Origin: Blautia sp. An249
Lineage (GTDB): Bacteria; Bacillota; Clostridia; Lachnospirales; Lachnospiraceae
Assembly (NCBI RefSeq): GCF_002159835.1
Contig: NZ_NFJL01000002.1
Span: 248,001 to 312,000, forward strand
Length of the DNA: 64,000 nt
Direction of reading: 5' to 3'
The notes under the pieces are model-generated. The model saw nothing but the letters and a program-made list of their open reading frames with translations, was not told where the DNA came from and did not search any database. The translations under genes were made by a program, and so were the position numbers. Shown piece after piece: positions 52,016 to 61,627 of this stretch (the stretch's first letter is position 1; every line of letters starts with the position of its first letter).

Positions 52016-52696
52016 ATGAAAAGAAAGGTTCTGGAAATGACCATGAGCGTCATGCTGCTTTTAGGTTTCTTCCTCTTATCGCAGGAAGCTGCAAGTGCAG
52101 TCAGCCAGGAAGAAACAGCAAAAAAGATTGTAATTGACGCTGGTCATGGAGGGCGGGATCCGGGTATGGTGGGAACAGAGGGAGTGGAAGAGAAGGGAAT
52201 TAATCTGGCCATTGCACAGAAGCTGGAAAATCTGCTGGAAGAAAACGGATTCGAAGTCATTATGACAAGGGATTCAGACGAAGGGCTGTATGAGGAAGAC
52301 GCGCAGAATAAAAAGGCTCAGGATATGCAGAGACGATGCGAAATCATAAAAGAAGCGGAACCACTGCTGACGGTAAGTATCCATCAGAACAGCTATTCTG
52401 ATCCTTCGGTAAAGGGGCCGCAGGTTTTTTATTATCAGCATTCAGCAGAAGGGGAAAAACTGGCGTCCTTCATACAGAATTCGATGAATGAAGGCCTTGA
52501 AGCAGAATCCCCGAAAGAAGCAAAGGCCAATGACAGTTATTACCTGCTGAAAAGAAGCGAAGGGGTGCTGAACATTGTAGAATGCGGTTTTCTCACAAAT
52601 CCGGAAGAAGCCCTAAGACTTCAGGAGGAAGACTATCAGCAGAAGATTGCAGGATGCATTTATGAAGGAATTATGCAATATCTGGAGAAAATGTGA
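52016..52696 (+). CDS. cwlD: N-acetylmuramoyl-L-alanine amidase, CwlD type
   Basis: A 226-residue amidase with a signal peptide (VMLLLGFFLLSQEAASAV) and a single Amidase_3 domain. Zinc ligands are His in DAGHGG, Glu in EEKGINLAIA and His in SIHQNS; the catalytic Glu is in VECGFLTN. The size and lack of wall-binding repeats match CwlD, which with PdaA makes the muramic lactam of spore cortex. It supports a spore-forming host. Its ribosome site lies in a hairpin (see the entry at 51967). Confidence 0.87.
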   Translation: MKRKVLEMTMSVMLLLGFFLLSQEAASAVSQEETAKKIVIDAGHGGRDPGMVGTEGVEEKGINLAIAQKLENLLEENGFEVIMTRDSDEGLYEEDAQNKKAQDMQRRCEIIKEAEPLLTVSIHQNSYSDPSVKGPQVFYYQHSAEGEKLASFIQNSMNEGLEAESPKEAKANDSYYLLKRSEGVLNIVECGFLTNPEEALRLQEEDYQQKIAGCIYEGIMQYLEKM

Positions 52697-52800
52697 TAAA
52701 TCTGTGATTTCGGAAAATATTCTTTTCTTGCCAGAGGAAGTTTGCTATAATCGTTGTGAGAATTCTGGACGAAAGGATAAGAAGAGACAGGAGAAAACGT

Positions 52801-54783
52801 ATGCTTGGAATTCTGTATTTATTACTGGCATTTGGGATTGGGAGACAGATTCTTCCCCAGAAGCATCTGTGTGCAGACGGTAAGGAAAACAGCCTCTGGA
52901 TTCTGTTGCCGGGCTGGTTCGTTACAGGGACGTTAATACTGACCTGGTTTACTTATGGGATTTCCTATTTCTGCAGCGTATATGCAAGACGGGAAAATCC
53001 TCTGTTTTATGGAAATTTGGCAGTGATGGCGGGAGCCTTCGGGATTCTGGCCTTTTTCTATTTCAGAAACCGGAAAACAGAAGGAACGAGACAGCCGTAT
53101 TGGGCGGATCACAAAAGATTTAAAAAAGAAATCGGCTTGTTCCTGGCAGCAGGAATTTTTGTTTCTTTTTTTATGTTCTACGTATTCTTTATTTCAGACG
53201 GTGTTTTATATTCCGGGTATACGGTATTCGGAGATTATGCGCCCCATACGGCCATGATGCGGTCCTTTTCCAAAGGAAACAATTTCCCTACTCAGTATCC
53301 TCATTTCGGAGGGGAAGATATAAAATACCATTTCATGTTTCAGTTTCTGGCAGGGAATCTGGAATATCTGGGACTTCGTCTGGATATTGCCTATAATCTT
53401 ATCAGTATTCTCAGTCTGCTGGGCTTTCTGATGTTATTATACGCGCTGGTCCTGCGGATTTTTCAGAGTTTTGCAGTGGGGGCTCTGACACTGGTGCTGT
53501 TTTTCTTCCGGAGTTCCTTTTCGTTCTTCCGGTTTGCATATGAACACCTGATGGCGGGAGACCTGTGGCAGACCCTGAAGGAAAATACTTCATTTATCGG
53601 ATATACCCTGAACGAAGACTGGGGGCTTTGGAACTTCAATGTGTATTTAAACCAGCGTCACCTGGCATTTGTATTATGTGCAGTCTGTCTGGTGCTTTTC
53701 TATTTCTGGAGTTATCTGCAGGAAGGAGTAAAGGACGGGACAAAAGGGCTTACCTGGTTGTCCCATCTGCTCTTTACCAGAGAAGCCTGGAAGCCCAAAA
53801 ATCTGCCCATGGCAGCCGGATGGGGAGTGCTGTTGGGGGGATGCTCTTTTTGGAACGGAGCCGCAGTTATAGCCGGTCTGCTGATTCTGGCAGGATTTGC
53901 CGTCTTTTCCAAAAGAAAGACGGATTATGCAGTTCTGGCGGCTCTGACTGTACTTCTCTCTGTAATTCAGACGAAACTGTTTATGAAAGGAAGCTCCCTT
54001 GGATTTTCCTTTTATTTTGGATTTCTGGCGGAGGATCGGACTCCGGCCGGGATACTCAGCTATCTGGTGTGGATGAGCGGTATATTTTTTGTGGGGCTTA
54101 TGGTTTTGGCAGTTGTACTGAAGCGAAGAGAGCGGTGCCTGATGGCGGCCTTTCTCCTTCCCTTTCTTTTTGCCTTTACCGTTTCCATGACGCCGGATAT
54201 TAATGTGAATCATAAATACATAATGATCTCTTACGCGTTTTTAAGCTGTTTCTGGGCCTGGCTCTGCGTCCGAATCTGGAAAGAAAAGAAAGTATGGATG
54301 GGTATAGTCTCCGGGGGACTTCTGGTAATGCTTACAATTACCGGCATCTATGATCTGGCAGTGATTATCAAAGATAATGATTCCATGCATCGGGTTGGCG
54401 TGAATATGGAGAGTGAAACCACCCGGTGGCTGGAAGAAAATCTGGACAGCAGAGATTTGCTTTTAACCCCTCAGTACAGCATAAACGAAGTGACCATGGC
54501 GGGGGTGATGTTATACTGCGGATGGCCCTATTATGCCTGGTCGGCAGGATACGATACGGATTACCGGGCGGGAAAAGCCATGGAAATCTATCAGGCTGCA
54601 GATTCCCGGACATTAAGGGAGCTGGTGGAGAAGGAAAACATTACGTATATATTATATGAAGAAAATATGGAATACCTCCAGGCTGTCTGCAGAGAGGACA
54701 TCCTGGAGGAAACCTATCCTCTCGTCTATAGGTCCGGGGACGGTTGGACGAGAATTTATCAGGTAACAGAAGAAAGCGAGTAA
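52801..54783 (+). CDS. Large membrane protein, putative GT-C glycosyltransferase
   Basis: About 660 residues with a dozen or so membrane helices and a soluble C-terminal domain (about 530-655). An Asp-containing first loop follows helix 4, reading GYTVFGDYAPHTAMMRSF, which is the pattern of GT-C enzymes that use lipid-linked sugars. NFPTQYPHFGG and KYHFMFQF follow. I start at ATG 52801 behind AGGAG. It is four bases before the GT2 gene, and the third gene encodes a similar large membrane protein. The sugar and acceptor are unknown. Confidence 0.75.
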   Translation: MLGILYLLLAFGIGRQILPQKHLCADGKENSLWILLPGWFVTGTLILTWFTYGISYFCSVYARRENPLFYGNLAVMAGAFGILAFFYFRNRKTEGTRQPYWADHKRFKKEIGLFLAAGIFVSFFMFYVFFISDGVLYSGYTVFGDYAPHTAMMRSFSKGNNFPTQYPHFGGEDIKYHFMFQFLAGNLEYLGLRLDIAYNLISILSLLGFLMLLYALVLRIFQSFAVGALTLVLFFFRSSFSFFRFAYEHLMAGDLWQTLKENTSFIGYTLNEDWGLWNFNVYLNQRHLAFVLCAVCLVLFYFWSYLQEGVKDGTKGLTWLSHLLFTREAWKPKNLPMAAGWGVLLGGCSFWNGAAVIAGLLILAGFAVFSKRKTDYAVLAALTVLLSVIQTKLFMKGSSLGFSFYFGFLAEDRTPAGILSYLVWMSGIFFVGLMVLAVVLKRRERCLMAAFLLPFLFAFTVSMTPDINVNHKYIMISYAFLSCFWAWLCVRIWKEKKVWMGIVSGGLLVMLTITGIYDLAVIIKDNDSMHRVGVNMESETTRWLEENLDSRDLLLTPQYSINEVTMAGVMLYCGWPYYAWSAGYDTDYRAGKAMEIYQAADSRTLRELVEKENITYILYEENMEYLQAVCREDILEETYPLVYRSGDGWTRIYQVTEESE

Positions 54784-54787
54784 AATC

Positions 54788-55492
54788 ATGGATAGTTTAT
54801 ATATAATTATGCCGGCCTATAACGAAGAAGAAAATATTGAAGAGGTGGTGGAGCAGTGGTATCCGGTGATAGAGGAAATCGGACATGGAAGCCGCCTGGT
54901 CGTTTTTAATGACGGAAGTAAAGATCAGACAGAGGAAAAACTGCTTCGGTTAGAAGAAAAGTATCCCCATCTTGTGGGAATCACGAAGGAAAACGAGGGA
55001 CATGGAGCCACTCTTCTGACCGGCTATAAGTATGCGATCTTTGAAGGGGCAGATTACGTTTTTCAGACAGATTCTGACGGACAGACTCTGCCAAAGGAAT
55101 TCTGGCCGCTGTGGAGAGAACGGCGAAGATGCGGTCTTCTGCTGGGATATCGGAAAAGCCGCCAGGATGGCTGGAAAAGAATTTTTGTGACCCATGTACT
55201 GAAACTGGTTCTGTTTTTCAGCTTTCAGATTTGGACGAAAGATGCAAATGTACCGTTTCGTCTGATGAAGAGCAGTCAGCTTCGCCAGGTACTCCAGTCG
55301 ATTCCGGAGGGATTTAATCTCTCCAACGTACTGATGACGGTAATTTATGAAAAACAGAAGCTGGGAGTCTGGTATTATCCGATTACTTTCCGTCCGAGAC
55401 AGGGAGGAACCAATTCCATTAATATGAAAAAAATTGTAAAAATCGGAAAGCAGGCATGGAAAGATTTTCATAAAATGAAAAAATCTATTTAG
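54788..55492 (+). CDS. Glycosyltransferase family 2, DPM1-like
   Basis: A 234-residue GT2 enzyme without membrane helices. The GT-A fold starts LYIIMPAYNEEENIEEVVEQW; the DxD-like region is QTDSDGQTLP; FRLMKSS and GTNSINMKK follow. It resembles polyprenyl-phosphate sugar synthases, which make the lipid-linked sugar used by GT-C enzymes. The neighbours on both sides are such membrane proteins, which fits a donor-making role. This is inference from order and family. Confidence 0.85.
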   Translation: MDSLYIIMPAYNEEENIEEVVEQWYPVIEEIGHGSRLVVFNDGSKDQTEEKLLRLEEKYPHLVGITKENEGHGATLLTGYKYAIFEGADYVFQTDSDGQTLPKEFWPLWRERRRCGLLLGYRKSRQDGWKRIFVTHVLKLVLFFSFQIWTKDANVPFRLMKSSQLRQVLQSIPEGFNLSNVLMTVIYEKQKLGVWYYPITFRPRQGGTNSINMKKIVKIGKQAWKDFHKMKKSI

Positions 55493-55507
55493 AAGGTGAT
55501 AAATCCA

Positions 55508-57763
55508 ATGAAAAAACAAATTGCAGGAAAAGCGCTGGTTTCTTTTCTCTTACTGGGGATTTCAGCCTTTTTGCTGAAATGGGATGTGATTACATTCTGG
55601 ATCTGGTGGATGCTTTTAGGACTTCTGGGGATGATTTTCATGCCCCTTACGGGAAGGATTTTCAGCCGCTTTCAGGATAAGGGCTGGATGTTCTCCAAAG
55701 TTCTTGCCGTGGCCGTCTGCGGGTATCTGACCTGGCTGCTGGTATCTCTGAAAATTCTGAAGTTTACGTCCCCGGTCTGTATTGCCGTAACTGTGGCATG
55801 TGCGGTTGTTTGTGTTGTTCTGTTTTTCAGAGAAGAAAAGAAAGGAATCCGCGTCTATCCTCAGGGACAGGCAGAATTTATCTTCTGGGAAGAAGTGGGA
55901 TTCTATCTGCTGTTTCTGATGTGGACTTACTTTGCCGGATTTCGTCCGGAGGCTTACGGAACAGAGAAATTCATGGATTACGGCTTTATGGAGGCAATGA
56001 TGCGGGCCACTGAGCTGCCGGCTGTGGATCTGTGGTATTCCCAGGGAACGATCAACTATTATTACGGCGGACAGTACTTTGCCGTGTTTCTTACGAAACT
56101 GACAGGAACCCAGGTGGAGCTGACGTATAACCTGATGCGTACCATGGTGGCGGGATTTGCTTTTATTCTTCCCTTTTCTCTGGTTTATCAGCTTTTTTCG
56201 GAAAAGCAGAAAGATTTCACAGGGCTTACGGGAATGGAAAAAGAGAGAAGGATTTGCAGGACTTTCCCGGCAATTGCGGGAATTCTGGCGGGAGCTTCTG
56301 TTTCTCTGGCGGGAAATATGCATTATATTATCTACGATAAAATTTACCCGTGGATTCGGGAGGTATTTTCCATAGAAGGAGAATACACCGATTACTGGTT
56401 TCCGGATTCTACCAGATATATCGGGCACAATCCGGACGTACCGGATAAAACTATCCACGAATTTCCTTCCTACTCCTTTGTCCTGGGGGATCTCCACGCT
56501 CATGTGGTAAACATTATCTTTGTCCTTTTACTGCTGGGAATTCTGTACGGGTGGACGCAGCAGGTCCGGGCGAAGCATCTGCCTGAAGAGGAAACCATGG
56601 GACGCTCTTTCTGGAAGAGAGAACTTCTCTGGCCGCAGATTCTGGCGGCGGCTGTGCTGCTTGGAATCTACCAGTGGACCAATTACTGGGATTTCGTCAT
56701 TTACTTTGTAGTTACCGGAGGCGTGGTTCTGTTTAATAATATGATTCGTTTCCGGAAAAGCCGGAAGAAAATTCTCCTGACCACAGCGGCTCAGGCGGTG
56801 GAAGTCCTGGGGATTTCTGCTATAGTAATCCTTCCGTTCAGCCTTCAGTTTGAGACGATGGTGCAGGGAGTTGCCCTGGCGCAGTATCATTCCCGCTTTT
56901 ATCAGCTTTGTATTCTGTGGGGACTTCCGGTTCTGGTTGTGGGAGTTTTTCTGTGTTCTCTGCTTTGGAGGGGAAGAAAATGGAAACCGCTGGTTTATCT
57001 GGAGAGTCTGGCGCTGCCGGATTTGTTTGTGGCTGTTTTAGGCCTTTGTGCGGTGGGACTGGTTCTGATTCCGGAACTGGTTTATGTAAGAGATATTTAT
57101 GAAGATGGAAATGCCAGGGCAAACACCATGTTTAAACTGACGTACCAGGCCTATATTTTATTTGGGATTTCCATGGGCTATCTTCTGATGCGCATGTTGG
57201 TATTCTCTGCCAGGAAAGTAAGCAGAGCCTTTGCTCTGGCTTCTCTGATGTGCCTTCTCAGTACCATGGGCTATCTGGGAAATGCGGTATATTCCTGGTT
57301 TGGAGAAGTCTGGGATCCCTCCCAGTATCAGGGGCTGAACGCCACCGGCTTTTTAGAGTCGGAGTTTTCTCAGGATGCAAAAGCCATCCGCTGGCTGAAA
57401 GAAAATGTGCAGGGAAGTCCGGTGACTCTGGAGGCCAATGGAGACAGTTACACCGGTTACGAACGGGTATCTGCCATGACGGGACTTCCCACGATTCTGG
57501 GTTGGTATGTACACGAATGGCTCTGGAGAAATGATGTGGAAGACTTAAATGAGAAGAGCTGGGAAATTGAAACCATTTATACTTCCGACGATTCAGAGGA
57601 AGTGGAAACGCTTCTGGAGAAGTATCAGGTGGAATATATTTTTGTGGGAGCCATGGAGAGAGAGAAGTATGGAGTTTCTCTGAATGATTCCCTGCTTCAG
57701 AGTCTGGGAACCATTGTTTTCCAGGATGAAGATACAGGAACCTACATTATTGAGACAGCATAG
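55508..57763 (+). CDS. DUF2298 (YYY family) membrane protein
   Basis: About 751 residues with some 12-14 helices. It matches the DUF2298 family by DLWYSQGTINYYYGGQYF and HEFPSYSFVLGDLHAHVVNI. The family is thought to be GT-C-like glycosyltransferases, which no one has assigned a substrate as far as I know. A soluble C-terminal part (about 600-750) resembles that of the first gene of the cluster. ATG 55508 follows AAGGTGAT; GTG 55496 is in frame but sits in the ribosome site. Last gene of the cluster. Confidence 0.8.
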   Translation: MKKQIAGKALVSFLLLGISAFLLKWDVITFWIWWMLLGLLGMIFMPLTGRIFSRFQDKGWMFSKVLAVAVCGYLTWLLVSLKILKFTSPVCIAVTVACAVVCVVLFFREEKKGIRVYPQGQAEFIFWEEVGFYLLFLMWTYFAGFRPEAYGTEKFMDYGFMEAMMRATELPAVDLWYSQGTINYYYGGQYFAVFLTKLTGTQVELTYNLMRTMVAGFAFILPFSLVYQLFSEKQKDFTGLTGMEKERRICRTFPAIAGILAGASVSLAGNMHYIIYDKIYPWIREVFSIEGEYTDYWFPDSTRYIGHNPDVPDKTIHEFPSYSFVLGDLHAHVVNIIFVLLLLGILYGWTQQVRAKHLPEEETMGRSFWKRELLWPQILAAAVLLGIYQWTNYWDFVIYFVVTGGVVLFNNMIRFRKSRKKILLTTAAQAVEVLGISAIVILPFSLQFETMVQGVALAQYHSRFYQLCILWGLPVLVVGVFLCSLLWRGRKWKPLVYLESLALPDLFVAVLGLCAVGLVLIPELVYVRDIYEDGNARANTMFKLTYQAYILFGISMGYLLMRMLVFSARKVSRAFALASLMCLLSTMGYLGNAVYSWFGEVWDPSQYQGLNATGFLESEFSQDAKAIRWLKENVQGSPVTLEANGDSYTGYERVSAMTGLPTILGWYVHEWLWRNDVEDLNEKSWEIETIYTSDDSEEVETLLEKYQVEYIFVGAMEREKYGVSLNDSLLQSLGTIVFQDEDTGTYIIETA

Positions 57764-57840
57764 ACCTTTGGGATGGCAGGTAGACTTTTGAAGAAAAATC
57801 GTGTAAAATAGAAAACGGATAAAACAAAGGATGGTAACGG

Positions 57841-58890
57841 ATGAACACAGAGATTAGAAAGATAAAAGACGATGCAGAAAGTGAAGAAGCGATTCGGCGT
57901 GCAGGAGAGATCCTGAAAGAGGGAGGACTTGTGGCATTTCCCACGGAGACGGTCTATGGTCTTGGGGGAAACGGGCTGGACGCCCGGGCGGCGAAAAAGA
58001 TTTATGCGGCGAAAGGAAGACCTTCCGATAATCCGTTAATCATTCATATTGCAAGAATGGAAGATCTGGACAAGATTACATCCGGGGTTCCCGAAAAGGC
58101 CCGGAGACTGGCAGAGAAATACTGGCCGGGTCCCCTGACTATGATTCTGCCAAAGGCAGACTGTGTTCCCCGCGAGACCACGGGAGGACTGGACAGTGTG
58201 GCTGTAAGGTTCCCAAGCCATAAGACGGCACAGAAGCTGATACTGGCCGGAGGGGGATTTATTGCGGCCCCAAGCGCCAATACTTCGGGGAGGCCAAGCC
58301 CCACAACGGCGGAACATGTAATCGAGGACTTAAATCATGCGGTAGATATGATTCTGGACGGAGGACAGGTGGGAATCGGAATTGAGTCCACCATTGTGGA
58401 CTTTACGGAAGAAGTACCGATCATCCTGCGGCCTGGCTACATCTCCCTGGAAATGCTTCGAAAAGAGCTGGGAGAGGTGCGGATGGACCGGGGGCTTCTG
58501 AAGGAAGGAGATTCGGCGCGGCCTAAGGCTCCCGGGATGAAATACCGGCATTATGCACCGAAAGCGGATCTGACCATTGTAGAAGGCGAGACGGAAAAGG
58601 TCATCGCGAAAATCAACGAGCTGGCACAAGAGGCTCAGGAAAAAGGGGAACAGATAGGGATTATCTGCACCCGGGAAACCCTTTCCCGTTATCCCAATGG
58701 GATTGTAAAATGCACAGGGAGCAGAGAAGAGGAGGAAAGCATCGCTCTTCATTTATATGAAGTATTGCGGGATTTTGACAAATGTCAGGTAACGGCTATT
58801 TATTCAGAGTCCTTTAATACACCGCGGATGGGGCAGGCGATTATGAACCGTCTGCTGAAAGCCGCAGGCCATAAAAAAATTTATGTATAG
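57841..58890 (+). CDS. ywlC: L-threonylcarbamoyladenylate synthase (Sua5/YwlC type)
   Basis: Makes threonylcarbamoyl-AMP from threonine, bicarbonate and ATP for the t6A37 modification of tRNAs reading ANN codons. A 349-residue protein with the YrdC fold (about 12-200: VAFPTETVYGLGGNG, KIYAAKGRPSDNPLI, APSANTSGRPSPTTAEHV) joined to the Sua5 C-terminal domain after a linker with PGMKYRHYAP. ATG 57841 follows GGATGGTAACGG. Thirteen bases from rpiB, so probably co-transcribed. Confidence 0.95.
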   Translation: MNTEIRKIKDDAESEEAIRRAGEILKEGGLVAFPTETVYGLGGNGLDARAAKKIYAAKGRPSDNPLIIHIARMEDLDKITSGVPEKARRLAEKYWPGPLTMILPKADCVPRETTGGLDSVAVRFPSHKTAQKLILAGGGFIAAPSANTSGRPSPTTAEHVIEDLNHAVDMILDGGQVGIGIESTIVDFTEEVPIILRPGYISLEMLRKELGEVRMDRGLLKEGDSARPKAPGMKYRHYAPKADLTIVEGETEKVIAKINELAQEAQEKGEQIGIICTRETLSRYPNGIVKCTGSREEEESIALHLYEVLRDFDKCQVTAIYSESFNTPRMGQAIMNRLLKAAGHKKIYV

Positions 58891-58902
58891 GGGGTAACTG
58901 GT

Positions 58903-59331
58903 ATGTTAGCAATAGGATGCGATCATGGCGGCTACGAGTTGAAACAGGAGATTTTAAAACACTTAGATGAAAGAAACATTGCATATAAGGATTTCGGATG
59001 CGACAGCACAGCGTCTGTGGACTATCCGGTATATGCAAAGAAAGTGTGCAATGCTATTTTATCCGGAGAATGTGAAATGGGAATTTTAATCTGCGGAACA
59101 GGAATCGGCATATCGATTACGGCCAATAAATTCCGGGGAATCCGTGCGGCTCTCTGCACAGACTGCTTCTGTGCGGAAGCCACCAGACAGCACAACAATG
59201 CCAATGTGCTTGCTCTGGGCGGCCGGGTAGTAGGTCCCGGTCTGGCATTAAAGATTGTAGATACATTCCTGGATACACCGTTTTCCAATGACGAAAGACA
59301 TATTCGCCGGATACAGGGAATGGAAGACTAA
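58903..59331 (+). CDS. rpiB: Ribose 5-phosphate isomerase B
   Basis: A 142-residue enzyme of the RpiB/LacAB fold that interconverts ribose 5-phosphate and ribulose 5-phosphate. Marks are GCDHGGYELK, with the phosphate-binding Asp-His, GILICGTGIGISI, with the catalytic Cys region, and HNNANVLALGGR. Length is as usual (about 145). It lies between ywlC and the dCMP deaminase in one run of genes. Confidence 0.95.
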   Translation: MLAIGCDHGGYELKQEILKHLDERNIAYKDFGCDSTASVDYPVYAKKVCNAILSGECEMGILICGTGIGISITANKFRGIRAALCTDCFCAEATRQHNNANVLALGGRVVGPGLALKIVDTFLDTPFSNDERHIRRIQGMED

Positions 59332-59351
59332 AGAAAGGCTGGGGATAGGCA

Positions 59352-59846
59352 ATGGGGAAGAAAAACGAGAAGCGTATGGATCATATTACCTGGGATGAGT
59401 ACTTTATGGGGGTAGCCATTTTGTCCGGGATGCGTTCCAAGGATCCCAACTCTCAGGTGGGAGCCTGTATTGTCAGCCAGGATAATAAAATTCTGTCCAT
59501 GGGTTATAACGGATTTCCCATCGGCTGTTCCGATGATGAGTTTCCCTGGGCAAGAGAAGGGGATCCGCTGGATACCAAATATCTGTATGTGACACACAGT
59601 GAGCTGAATGCGATTTTAAACTACCGGGGCGGAAGCCTGGAAGGGGCTAAATTATACGTGTCCCTGTTCCCCTGTAACGAATGCGCCAAAGCCATTATTC
59701 AGGCCGGGATTAAGACCATTATATATGCAGAAGATAAATATGCCCAGACCCCTTCCGTGGTGGCGTCCAAACGGATGCTGGATGCAGCGGGCGTGCGGTA
59801 TTACAAATACAGCAGAACCGACCGGGAAATCTGTTTCCGCGTCTGA
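59352..59846 (+). CDS. Deoxycytidylate deaminase
   Basis: Deaminates dCMP to dUMP for thymidylate synthesis; 164 residues. The zinc site is complete, with HSELNAI (His and the catalytic Glu) and PCNECAK (two Cys). The N-terminus ITWDEYFMGVAILSGMRSKDP is the family pattern. ATG 59352 follows AAAGGCTGGGGA. Related to ComEB of competence loci, but here alone. Followed by the proline T-box. Confidence 0.93.
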   Translation: MGKKNEKRMDHITWDEYFMGVAILSGMRSKDPNSQVGACIVSQDNKILSMGYNGFPIGCSDDEFPWAREGDPLDTKYLYVTHSELNAILNYRGGSLEGAKLYVSLFPCNECAKAIIQAGIKTIIYAEDKYAQTPSVVASKRMLDAAGVRYYKYSRTDREICFRV

Positions 59847-59867
59847 GGCAATTCTCTGAGAAACTTC

Positions 59868-59896
59868 TTGACAACGTTTTCGGTTTTCTATAGAAT
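59868..59896 (+). promoter_or_regulatory. Promoter of proS
   Basis: TTGACA at 59868-59873 and TAGAAT at 59891-59896, spacing 17. The start near 59903 gives a leader of about 260 bases, which is a T-box. Confidence 0.88.
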
Positions 59897-59902
59897 GAGC
59901 AC

Positions 59903-60150
59903 CATACAGGAAAACGGCGATGATGAGAATAGTATTCAGATTGGACAGTCCACAGAGAGAAATCAGCAGGTGAGAAGATTTTACGGAAGATCTGAAGAAC
60001 CGGCCTCGGAGCCCCGTACAATTGAAGTACGGCGTAATTTCGGCGTTAACGGAAACGAAGAGAGAACATATGAAATGTTAATCAGGGTGGTACCGCCGGA
60101 GTTTCCGGTCCCTTTGGGGATCGGGGACTCATTTTTTTCCCTGAGTAAAA
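59903..60150 (+). promoter_or_regulatory. T-box riboswitch for proline tRNA
   Basis: The leader senses uncharged tRNA and lets transcription go on into proS. The T-box sequence AGGGTGGTACCGC is at 60084-60096. A terminator follows: GTCCC (60108-60112) with GGGGAC (60123-60128) and seven T at 60132-60138. In stem I, TTCAGAT after the AGTA of the specifier loop pairs with ATCTGAA, and the 3' side then reads GAA-CCG-G. CCG is a proline codon, so it is the likely specifier and fits the downstream gene. The RNA folding was done by eye. Confidence 0.92.
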
Positions 60151-60166
60151 GAAAAGGAGAACAATC

Positions 60167-61600
60167 ATGGCAAAGAAATTAGTGGAAGCAATTACTTCTA
60201 TGGAAGAAGATTTCGCCCAGTGGTATACCGATGTGGTAAAGAAGGCGGAACTGTGCGACTATACCAGTGTAAAAGGATGTATGGTAATCAAGCCGGCAGG
60301 TTATGCGATTTGGGAAAATATTCAGAAGGAACTGGACGCCCGTTTTAAGGCAACAGGAGTTCAGAACGTGTACATGCCGGTATTTATTCCCGAAGGACTT
60401 CTGCAGAAGGAAAAAGATCATGTAGAAGGATTTGCACCGGAAGTTGCCTGGGTAACCCACGGCGGTCTGGAAAAATTACAGGAGCGTCTCTGTGTGCGTC
60501 CTACCTCAGAAACTTTATTCTGTGATTTTTATGCAAAAGATATCCAGTCTCACAGAGATCTTCCCAAGGTATATAACCAGTGGTGTTCTGTAGTGCGCTG
60601 GGAAAAAACAACCAGACCTTTCCTGCGTTCCAGAGAGTTCTTATGGCAGGAAGGACATACGGCTCATGCCACGGCAGAAGAAGCACAGGAACGTACGATT
60701 CAGATGTTAAACGTGTATGCGGATTTCTGCGAAGAAGTACTGGCTATCCCGGTTATTAAAGGACAGAAGACGGATAAAGAGAAATTTGCCGGTGCAGAAG
60801 CTACCTATACCATTGAAGCATTAATGCATGACGGAAAAGCGCTCCAGTCCGGAACCAGCCATAACTTCGGAGACGGTTTCGCCAAAGCCTTCGGAATTCA
60901 GTATACAGATAAAGAAAATAAACTGCAGTATGTGCATCAGACATCCTGGGGAATGTCCACACGTATCATGGGCGCTATTATCATGGTTCACGGAGACAAC
61001 AGCGGTCTGGTTCTGCCTCCGAGAATTGCTCCCGTTCAGGTAGACATCATTCCCATTCAGCAGCATAAAGAAGGGGTACTGGAAAAAGCACAGGAATTAA
61101 AGAGCGTTCTGGATGCAGCAGGTCTCCGAGTGAAAATTGACGATACCGATAAGAGCCCGGGATTCAAATTCGCAGAACAGGAAATGAGAGGAATTCCGGT
61201 GCGTATTGAGTGCGGACCGAAAGATATTGAAAAAGGCCAGGTGATTGTGGTACGCAGAGATACCAGAGAAAAATATACCGTAGCCTTTGAGACGCTGGCA
61301 GAAGAAGTGCAGAAGATTCTGGATACCATGCAGAAGGAAATGCTGGAGCGGGCGAGAGCACACAGAGACAGCCATACCTATGAAGCGGCTGACTATGAAA
61401 CCTTCAAAAAGACTATTGAAGAGAAACCGGGATTTGTGAAGGCTATGTGGTGCGGCTGCAAAGAGTGTGAAGAAAAGATTAAAGAGGACCTTCAGGCAAC
61501 TTCCAGATGTATTCCGTTTGAACAGGAAAATCTGTCAGAGAACTGTATCTGCTGTGGAAAACCGGCTAAAAAAATGGTTTACTGGGGAAGAGCTTATTAA
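60167..61600 (+). CDS. proS: Prolyl-tRNA synthetase, short (archaeal/eukaryotic-like) form
   Basis: Charges tRNA-Pro. At 477 residues it lacks the roughly 180-residue editing insert of the longer bacterial ProS. Class II motif 1 is around residues 44-70 ([18 protein letters not shown]), motif 2 reads [23 protein letters not shown], and motif 3 is in the [17 protein letters not shown] block. The C-terminal zinc-ribbon ([10 protein letters not shown] then CICCG) and terminal Tyr match this type. It is controlled by the T-box upstream. Confidence 0.96.
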   Translation: MAKKLVEAITSMEEDFAQWYTDVVKKAELCDYTSVKGCMVIKPAGYAIWENIQKELDARFKATGVQNVYMPVFIPEGLLQKEKDHVEGFAPEVAWVTHGGLEKLQERLCVRPTSETLFCDFYAKDIQSHRDLPKVYNQWCSVVRWEKTTRPFLRSREFLWQEGHTAHATAEEAQERTIQMLNVYADFCEEVLAIPVIKGQKTDKEKFAGAEATYTIEALMHDGKALQSGTSHNFGDGFAKAFGIQYTDKENKLQYVHQTSWGMSTRIMGAIIMVHGDNSGLVLPPRIAPVQVDIIPIQQHKEGVLEKAQELKSVLDAAGLRVKIDDTDKSPGFKFAEQEMRGIPVRIECGPKDIEKGQVIVVRRDTREKYTVAFETLAEEVQKILDTMQKEMLERARAHRDSHTYEAADYETFKKTIEEKPGFVKAMWCGCKECEEKIKEDLQATSRCIPFEQENLSENCICCGKPAKKMVYWGRAY

Positions 61601-61627
61601 GGAATCAATCATAAAGGAGGGCGGAAC

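Noticed and set aside
55616..56503. A 295-residue minus-strand open frame
   Set aside because: It is opposite the DUF2298 gene, which has clear family motifs and operon context; the antisense product is low-complexity and has no ribosome site.
59868..60182. A 104-residue plus-strand open frame before proS
   Set aside because: It covers the T-box leader: promoter, T-box sequence and terminator all fall inside it, its product resembles nothing, and it overlaps the proS start.
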